Source of the DNA: JBBPYC01 sp965218765
Lineage (GTDB): Bacteria; Pseudomonadota; Gammaproteobacteria; Burkholderiales; Burkholderiaceae_C
Assembly: GCA_965218765.1 (NCBI GenBank)
Contig: CBDCLU010000006.1
Span: 1 to 64,000, forward strand
Reading direction: 5' to 3'
Length of the DNA stretch: 64,000 nt
The translations under genes and the position numbers were made by a program. The notes beneath the pieces were generated by a model. That model did no database searches, was not told the DNA's origin, and saw only the letters and a list, made by a program, of their open reading frames with translations. Shown in pieces: positions 58,822 to 64,000 of the stretch. Within the stretch, counting starts at the first letter, position 1; the number at the start of each line of letters is the position of its first letter.

Positions 58822-60015
58822 ATGACTGCAGCGCAGCTACTTGGTCTTTCCGTTCCACCCATGTCTTCCGCCATCGAACCCCGCTTCGTCATCACGCAGG
58901 CCGACTCCGCCCAGCCAGGCGCGATCGCGTTGGCGGGCCGCTGGACGGCGGCGCAGTTCGCGCGGGGTGCGGTCTGGCAGGGATTGCAGCGCAAGCTACG
59001 CGCGTTGCCGAAGCCAGCGGCCAGGCAGGAGAGCGAAGGCGCTGCACGCTGGGACCTGACCGGCGTCGAAGCGCTCGATCACGTCGGCGCGCAGCTGCTC
59101 TGGAACCACTGGGGACAGCGCTGGCCCGCGCAGGTCGATGCGTTGCCGACGCAGCGGCTCATGCTCGAACGCATCGCCGAGTTCAGCGCGCCGGTGCCGA
59201 CGGCGCCGCAAGTCGGGCTCCGGCAGCATTTCCTGAACCTCGGCGGCGCGATCATCGACGGCTTCGACCATGCGCGCGAGATGACGCGGCTCATCGGCCA
59301 ACTGCTGCTCGATCTGCTGCGGCTGGCCAGGGCGCCTGCGCGCGGGCCCTGGCGCGACATCTCCGGCCACGTGTTCGCGATGGGCGCATCGGCGCTGCCG
59401 ATCACGGCGCTGGTCGGGTTTCTGATCGGCGTCGTGCTCGCCTATCTGTCCGCGCAACAGTTGCGCGCGTTCGGCGCCGATGCGTTCATCGTGAACATGC
59501 TCGGGCTGTCCTTGATTCGCGAACTCGGGCCGGTGCTGGCCGCGATCCTGGTGGCGGGCCGCTCCGGCTCGGCGATCACTGCGCAGATCGGCGTGATGCG
59601 CGTGAACGAGGAGCTCGATGCGATGCGCGTGATGGGCATCAGCCACGGCTTTCGGCTCGTGCTGCCGCGTGCGATCGCGCTGGCGATCGCGATGCCGCTG
59701 GTCAGCGTCTGGACCACGCTGGCCGCGCTGGTCGGCGGCATGCTGGCCGCGAATGCGGCGCTGGACGTGAAGCCGATTTTTTTCATCACGGCGCTGCCGG
59801 ACGCAGTCGAAGCCGCGAACCTGTGGCTCGCGACGGGCAAGTCGATCGTGTTCGGCATCTTCATCGCGCTGATCGGCTGCCACTTCGGGCTGCGGGTGGA
59901 GCCGAATACCGAAAGCCTGGGGCGTGGCACCACCACGTCGGTGGTCGCGGCGATCACGATGGTGATCCTGGTGGATGCGATGTTTGCGATCGTGTTTCGC
60001 GGAATCGGACTTTGA
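58822..60015 (+). CDS. MCE-system ABC transporter permease MlaE with N-terminal STAS-like domain
   Basis: A protein of about 397 aa (ATG 58822) or 384 aa (ATG 58861). Residues 1 to ~120 form a STAS-like domain (ALAGRWTAAQFARG, WDLTGVEALDHVGAQLLWNHWG), which in canonical Mla is the separate MlaB protein. The rest is a MlaE permease with about five to six helices (ALPITALVGFLIGVVLAYLSAQQL, GLSLIRELGPVLAAILVAGRSGSAITAQIGVMRVNEELDAMRVMG, VVAAITMVILVDAMFAIVF). The EL-P...GR-GS-I-A motif is the family signature. It forms the membrane core of an MCE lipid transporter encoded by this gene and the next three. Confidence 0.9.
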   Translation: MTAAQLLGLSVPPMSSAIEPRFVITQADSAQPGAIALAGRWTAAQFARGAVWQGLQRKLRALPKPAARQESEGAARWDLTGVEALDHVGAQLLWNHWGQRWPAQVDALPTQRLMLERIAEFSAPVPTAPQVGLRQHFLNLGGAIIDGFDHAREMTRLIGQLLLDLLRLARAPARGPWRDISGHVFAMGASALPITALVGFLIGVVLAYLSAQQLRAFGADAFIVNMLGLSLIRELGPVLAAILVAGRSGSAITAQIGVMRVNEELDAMRVMGISHGFRLVLPRAIALAIAMPLVSVWTTLAALVGGMLAANAALDVKPIFFITALPDAVEAANLWLATGKSIVFGIFIALIGCHFGLRVEPNTESLGRGTTTSVVAAITMVILVDAMFAIVFRGIGL

Positions 60016-60022
60016 GCGCTCT

Positions 60023-60115
60023 CCCAGCCTTCGCTTCAGCATGAAGCTCACCCCCAGCCTTCGCTCCCTCCGGTCGGCTTGTCGAGCTGACCCCCCACCG
60101 GGGGCGGCGCCTGCG
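60023..60115. repeat. Intergenic repeat-like element
   Basis: CCCAGCCTTCGCT occurs twice, 30 bases apart (60023-60035 and 60053-60065). It is followed by CCCTCCGGTCGGCTTGTCGAGC and the inverted repeat CCCCC-ACC-GGGGG. It lies inside the MCE operon, between the permease and ATPase genes, and resembles the multi-copy C-rich intergenic elements of Comamonadaceae genomes (recalled). Confidence 0.5.
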
Positions 60116-60212
60116 GCCGGGCGAAGCCTGTCCGCGGTCCCTGCTGGAATGGGACGCGTCGGTTTTGTACGTGGGGCAGGGCGATCGACGCCTTACATTG
60201 CGAGTCGTCGGC

Positions 60213-61220
60213 ATGGCCGCTGAATCCCGCCCCGATTTCGTCGATACCGTGCCGTCCGGTTTTGCGGACGATGCAGGGCCGCAGACGGCGCCGGGCGCGC
60301 AGCTCGATGGCAGAGAAACGGCGGCGCAGCCGGTTGTATCGGCGCGCGCGAGCAGTGTCGAAGCAGCAGCAGAAGACGAGGACGACGCCGACGAGCGCGT
60401 CCCCGACGGCACGCCGATCGTGCAGATCGACAAGCTCTGGACCATCTTCGGCAGCGGCCCGAATGCAGCCGCGGTGCACCAGGACCTGGACCTGACGATC
60501 GGCCCTGGCGAGATCGTCTCGCTGGTCGGCGGCTCGGGCAGCGGCAAGACCACCTTGTTCCGGCAGATCCTCGGGCTCGCGCAGCCGTCGCGTGGTACGG
60601 TGCGGGTGCTGGGTCGGCCGCCCGCGCAACTCGGCGGGCGCGGGGCGGCCACGCGCATCGGCATGCTGTTTCAGCATGGCGCGCTGTTCTCCGCGTTCAG
60701 CGTGCTCGACAACGTCGCGTTCGCGCTGCGCGAGCTGCAGACCGTGCCGGACGAGCTGATCTACGACGCGGCGATGGTCAAGCTGCGCATGGTGGGCTTA
60801 AGGCCCGCCGATGCGGCGAAGATGCCGAGCGACCTGTCCGGCGGCATGGTCAAGCGAGTGGCGCTCGCGCGCGCGCTCGTGATGGACCCGCCGCTGCTGC
60901 TGCTCGACGAGCCCACGGCCGGGCTCGATCCGGCCGCCTCGGACAGCTTTTGCGACTTGCTGACCGACATGCATGCCGAACTCGGCCTCACGGTCATCAT
61001 GGTCACGCACGATCTGGACACCGTGGTGGAATTGAGCACGCAGGTGGCCGTACTGGCCGACAAGCGCGTGGTGATCTGCGCGCCGCTGCCACAAGTGGTG
61101 GCTTTCGAACATCCGTTCATCGAAGAATACTTTCACGGCAAGCGCGGCGAACGCGCGCTGACTGCCATGAACGAAACGGGCAGCACGCCGGACATGCCCG
61201 CTGCCCAACCAACCAAGTAG
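60213..61220 (+). CDS. MCE-system ABC transporter ATP-binding protein MlaF-like
   Basis: A 335-aa ATPase. Walker A is VGGSGSGKTTLFRQILGL near residue 110, the signature is LSGGMVKRVALARALVMDPPLLLLDEPTAGLDP with Walker B, and the H-loop is in VMVTHD-like IMVTHDLDTVVEL. MlaF proteins carry LSGGM in place of LSGGQ, as here. About 70 N-terminal residues before the ATPase fold (rich in Asp, Glu, Ala) are not part of the family. It drives phospholipid transport with the STAS-MlaE permease. Confidence 0.9.
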   Translation: MAAESRPDFVDTVPSGFADDAGPQTAPGAQLDGRETAAQPVVSARASSVEAAAEDEDDADERVPDGTPIVQIDKLWTIFGSGPNAAAVHQDLDLTIGPGEIVSLVGGSGSGKTTLFRQILGLAQPSRGTVRVLGRPPAQLGGRGAATRIGMLFQHGALFSAFSVLDNVAFALRELQTVPDELIYDAAMVKLRMVGLRPADAAKMPSDLSGGMVKRVALARALVMDPPLLLLDEPTAGLDPAASDSFCDLLTDMHAELGLTVIMVTHDLDTVVELSTQVAVLADKRVVICAPLPQVVAFEHPFIEEYFHGKRGERALTAMNETGSTPDMPAAQPTK

Positions 61221-61229
61221 CTGCAAGCC

Positions 61230-62177
61230 ATGGAAAACAAGTCCCACGCACTGGTCGCCGGCATCTTCCTGCTGGCCGTCACCGCGATGCTGATCGCGCT
61301 CATGCTCTGGTTAGGCGCCGACCGCAAAGCCGTGCGCATCTATGAGTTGTCCACGCGCGAAGCCGTGAACGGGTTGAATCTGGAGGCGGCGGTGCGCTAC
61401 CGCGGCATTGCCATCGGCAAGGTCACGCGGCTTGGCTTCGACCCGAAAGCCAAGGGCAACGCGTTGCTGCGCATCACGGTCGACGAGAACGCGCCGATCA
61501 CGACGTCCACCTTCGCCACGCTGGGCTTCCAGGGTGTGACCGGGCTGGCTTACGTGCAGCTCGACGATGACGAGGCCGACGCCGGCAAGCCGCTGCCCGA
61601 TCTGCCAGACGGCTATCCGCGCATCCCGATCCGGCAGAACCTGCTGTCCAGCATCTCCGACCAGGGCACCACGACCCTGGCCGAAGTGGAAGAAACCAGC
61701 AAGCGCATCAACAACCTGTTCCGGCCCGAGAACCAGCAGGCGTTGATGGGCGCCGTGACCAACCTGAGCCAGGTGGCGGGCGACCTTGCCAAGCTCACGG
61801 TGCAGCTCAATCGCACCGTGGCAGAACGGCTCGATCCGGCGTTCGCGGAAATGCCGCAACTGCTGTCCCAAGGCACTAGAACGCTGGCTTCGCTGCAGGC
61901 CACCGCGAACGAGTTCAGCAAGATCGCGCGCCAGGTGAACGCCGACAACGGCCTGCTGGACCGGCTGGCCAAAGGCGGCGACGCGCTTTCGCAGGCCGCC
62001 GCACGGCTCAACAACCGAACCTTGCCGAGCACCACACGCGCTGTGGACAGCGTGAACGAAACCGCACGCCAGGCGGACCGCGCGATCCGCGGACTCACCG
62101 ACAATCCCCAGTCGCTGCTGCGCGGCAACGGCGCGATCCGGCCCGGGCCGGGCGAGCCGGGCTTCTCGTCCCCATGA
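61230..62177 (+). CDS. MCE-domain substrate-binding protein MlaD-like
   Basis: A 315-aa protein with one N-terminal membrane helix (HALVAGIFLLAVTAMLIALMLWLG) and a single MCE domain (YELSTREAVNGLNLEAAVRYRGIAIGKVTRLGFDP, TLGFQGVTGLAYVQLDDD). The C-terminal half is a long helical region (NLSQVAGDLAKLTVQLNRTVAERLDPAFAEMPQLLSQGTRTLASLQATANEFSKIARQVN). Such proteins form hexameric rings or tubes that pass lipids across the periplasm. It starts 9 bases after the ATPase and overlaps the lipoprotein gene by four. Confidence 0.9.
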   Translation: MENKSHALVAGIFLLAVTAMLIALMLWLGADRKAVRIYELSTREAVNGLNLEAAVRYRGIAIGKVTRLGFDPKAKGNALLRITVDENAPITTSTFATLGFQGVTGLAYVQLDDDEADAGKPLPDLPDGYPRIPIRQNLLSSISDQGTTTLAEVEETSKRINNLFRPENQQALMGAVTNLSQVAGDLAKLTVQLNRTVAERLDPAFAEMPQLLSQGTRTLASLQATANEFSKIARQVNADNGLLDRLAKGGDALSQAAARLNNRTLPSTTRAVDSVNETARQADRAIRGLTDNPQSLLRGNGAIRPGPGEPGFSSP

Positions 62178-62911
62178 ACCCCGGGATGTTGCAGCTGAAC
62201 CCGCCGGCCTTACCTGTCGAGCAATCCAACGGACCGTCACGACCGATGAACCCTCTTGAATCCGGCAGGCCGGACGCCGCGGTCCGCGCCGGCGCCTGGC
62301 GCATGGCGCTCACCTGGGTGGGCGCTGCTTCGCTCGTGGTCGGCTGCAGCGTGCTGAAGGAGCCGCCGCGCCCGGCGGTCTACGACTTCGGCACGCCGTC
62401 GCGCACATCGGGGGAGGCGAGCACGGATGGCGCGCCGCCGCAGCGGCTGGCGCCGCTGGTGCTCGCGCAGGTTGGCGCCACGCAGACGCTGGACAGCCCC
62501 GCGGTGCTGTATCGGCTCGCTTACGCGAACGACCAGCAGCTGCGCCCGTATTCACTGGCGCGCTGGAGCGCGACGCCGGCCGAACTGGTGCGCCAACGCC
62601 TGCGCGAACGCCTGTCGGCCGATCGCACGGTGCTCGGGCCGCTGGACCCGGGCGCTGCACTCACGCTCAAGATCGAACTCGATGAATTCAGCCAGGTGTT
62701 CAACACGCCGGCCGACAGCGTGGCGCTGGTGCGCATGAACGCCACGCTCACGCGCAGCGACCTGAGCGGCGAGCAGCCGGTCGCGCAGCGCAGCGTGGTG
62801 GTGCGCCGGCCGGCAGAGACGGCCGATGCGGCCGGTGGCGTGCAGGCGCTGGCCGCGGCCACCGACACCGCCGCCGACGAAATCGCTCAGTGGCTCAAGG
62901 CGTTGCGCTGA
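62174..62911 (+). CDS. ABC-type transport auxiliary lipoprotein (PqiC/YmbA-like)
   Basis: A protein of up to 245 aa. The lipobox SLVVGCSVL follows a hydrophobic stretch that begins MALTWVGAA, so the true start may be the ATG at 62246 or 62303; the ATG at 62174 overlaps the MlaD stop. The mature part (APLVLAQVGATQTLDSPAVLYRLAYANDQQLRPYSLARWSATPAELVRQRLRERL, LKIELDEFSQVFNTPADSVALVRMNATL) is typical of the family, thought to be the outer-membrane partner of an MCE system. It ends the four-gene operon. Confidence 0.85.
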   Translation: MNPGMLQLNPPALPVEQSNGPSRPMNPLESGRPDAAVRAGAWRMALTWVGAASLVVGCSVLKEPPRPAVYDFGTPSRTSGEASTDGAPPQRLAPLVLAQVGATQTLDSPAVLYRLAYANDQQLRPYSLARWSATPAELVRQRLRERLSADRTVLGPLDPGAALTLKIELDEFSQVFNTPADSVALVRMNATLTRSDLSGEQPVAQRSVVVRRPAETADAAGGVQALAAATDTAADEIAQWLKALR

Positions 62912-62945
62912 AAGCTTGACGCAGCTCTCGCTGAAATTGCATGAA

Positions 62946-62962
62946 GCTATGAAAAATATAGC
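62946..62962. repeat. AT-rich intergenic hairpin GCTAT...ATAGC
   Basis: GCTAT and ATAGC surround an A-rich GAAAAAT loop between the MCE operon and the sigma factor gene. It is one of five similar elements in the window. Confidence 0.5.
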
Positions 62963-63016
62963 AGACTTCGATGAGGAAACTAGCGGCTGGCAAGTATTTG
63001 ATGCCGGAAATTGCAG

Positions 63017-63775
63017 ATGCGGGATAGCGCGCGAGCCGGACTGGCGCAGGCACGACCGGCCAGCGGCTGCCCCGCTGCTGCTGCACAGCCGGTTGAAACG
63101 TGCGGCTTCGCCTTGGCGGCAGCGCCACTGGCTTCGATCACGGCCGAGCAGTTCGCTGCCGGCGTGGCCGCCGTCGCCCTGGCTGACGAGCGGCGGCTCG
63201 TTGCGCTGATCGAGCGGCTGGTCGCGCGCGCCGAACGGGCCTTGACCGAGCTGTACGACGCCACCGTGCGCCGTGCGCATGCCGTGGTGCTGCGCTTCAC
63301 GCACGACCCCGCAGTGGCCGAAGAGGTGGTCGAAGACGCCTATTGGCAGGCCTGGTGCCAGGCGCCGTGCTTCGACCCCGCGCGCGGCCGGCCGCTGGCC
63401 TGGCTGCTGGCGATGGCCCGTTCACGCGCGATCGATGCCTGGCGCCGCGATCATCAGCAGTCCAACACGCGACATGTCGGTGGCGACCCGGACGGCTGGC
63501 TCAGGCAGGTTGCGGCCGATGCCGCCGGTGAGCCGCCCGTGCGCCTGGCTGCAACTCGTGACGTGCAACGGCTGCATCTGGCGCTGGCGCGGCTCAAATG
63601 CCGGGAGCGGGAATTGCTGATGCTGGCGTTCTTCAGCGAGCTCACGCATGACGAGATCGCGCACCGCACCGCGCTGCCGCTGGGCACCGTGAAGACCCGA
63701 ATCCGGCGCAGCCTGCTGCTGCTGCGCGCCTGGCTTGCCGAAGCGCCTGCTGCACGGACGAACGCATCGGTGTAG
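63017..63775 (+). CDS. ECF-type RNA polymerase sigma factor
   Basis: A 252-aa sigma-70 family protein. Region 2 is seen in ALTELYDATVRRAHAVVLRFTHDPAVAEEVVEDAYWQAWCQAPCFDP with LAWLLAMARSRAIDAWRR, and region 4 in LHLALARLKCRERELLMLAFFSELTHDEIAHRTALPLGTVKTRIRRSLLLLRAWL. An N-terminal extension of about 60 residues precedes region 2; a later start is possible. The following gene, cut by the window edge, could encode its anti-sigma partner, but its first 59 residues show no recognisable motif. Confidence 0.85.
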   Translation: MRDSARAGLAQARPASGCPAAAAQPVETCGFALAAAPLASITAEQFAAGVAAVALADERRLVALIERLVARAERALTELYDATVRRAHAVVLRFTHDPAVAEEVVEDAYWQAWCQAPCFDPARGRPLAWLLAMARSRAIDAWRRDHQQSNTRHVGGDPDGWLRQVAADAAGEPPVRLAATRDVQRLHLALARLKCRERELLMLAFFSELTHDEIAHRTALPLGTVKTRIRRSLLLLRAWLAEAPAARTNASV

Positions 63776-63823
63776 AAAGCGAAGTCTTAGCGCAGCCTGC
63801 CGCTTGTTTCCCGACTGCCTTCA

Positions 63824-64000
63824 ATGAACGACCCCAGCCCACGTCCGCCGCCGCCCGAGTCAATCGGCGCCTCGTCGGCGCCTGCGCGGCACCAGCCAGA
63901 GGAAGGGCCGGGGATCAGCTGGGCGGTGGACCTGCTCGACACGCTCGAGTTCGCGGTGCAGGGCGCGCGACCCCTGTCGTTCGACCCGGACGCAATGCGC
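63824..64000 (+). CDS. Unidentified protein, partial at the right window edge
   Basis: The first 59 codons of an open frame that runs off the window: a Pro-rich start (MNDPSPRPPPPES) then ISWAVDLLDTLEFAVQGARPLSFDPDA. It begins 48 bases after the sigma factor stop on the same strand. No family is recognised; position suggests a partner of the sigma factor, which remains a guess. Confidence 0.5.
   Translation, partial: MNDPSPRPPPPESIGASSAPARHQPEEGPGISWAVDLLDTLEFAVQGARPLSFDPDAMR

Overview
The window is a high-GC piece of a Burkholderiales genome, most likely Comamonadaceae or a close relative. The reasons are the many Bug-type (TTT) solute receptors, the PhaM and regulatory-PTS genes, the trifunctional-like PutA, and several copies of an AT-rich GCTAT...ATAGC intergenic hairpin of the kind I associate with that family. 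No rRNA, tRNA, CRISPR array, phage or insertion sequence was recognised.

The left half (1-31,000) is a patchwork of aromatic-acid catabolism modules. (i) 1-14,423 is a hydroxycinnamate (ferulate/coumarate type) module: split indolepyruvate:ferredoxin oxidoreductase iorAB, a DUF3237 protein, an amidohydrolase, a crotonase, a feruloyl-CoA synthase, an SDR dehydrogenase, TRAP and Bug binding proteins, a tannase/feruloyl-esterase lipoprotein and a MarR regulator. The amidohydrolase and the crotonase/ligase/SDR genes diverge from a promoter that carries a perfect dyad at its -10. Three genes of this module (a dctP at the left edge, the crotonase, the SDR) each carry what looks like a single extra base. 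(ii) 14,456-22,676 holds an exported amidohydrolase, a Bug receptor, a cupin, a quinone-reductase-like enzyme, a BKACE beta-keto acid cleavage enzyme, an SDR, an intradiol dioxygenase and a divergent LacI regulator with two matching operators. (iii) A decayed mazEF-like toxin-antitoxin remnant (about 22,688-23,165) separates this from (iv) a Tat-exported amidohydrolase, a Bug receptor, a polysaccharide-deacetylase-like hydrolase and a fumarylacetoacetate-hydrolase family enzyme, divergent from a GntR regulator. (v) 27,863-31,017 is a salicylate 5-hydroxylase type Rieske oxygenase plus gentisate 1,2-dioxygenase operon.

The middle (31,000-42,456) contains tandem exported MsrB proteins, putA with a bidirectional terminator, a methionine-rich small exported protein, a Crp/Fnr regulator with a strong upstream dyad, a diheme-type cytochrome lipoprotein, a LysR/nitroreductase divergent pair, and a stretch of gene debris (SnoaL-like fragment plus truncated SDR).

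The right half (42,598-64,000) looks like core genome: trehalose synthesis (otsBA), a VOC protein, a crotonase, a PCuAC copper chaperone, pgl-glk, PhaM, a FIST-domain protein, a cytochrome b561 / cytochrome c' divergent pair, TlpA, DUF4197, a regulatory PTS (EIIA-Man, HPr, EI), a small membrane protein, a broken AraC gene, a four-gene MCE lipid-transport operon (STAS-MlaE, MlaF, MlaD, lipoprotein), an ECF sigma factor and the start of one further gene cut by the window edge.
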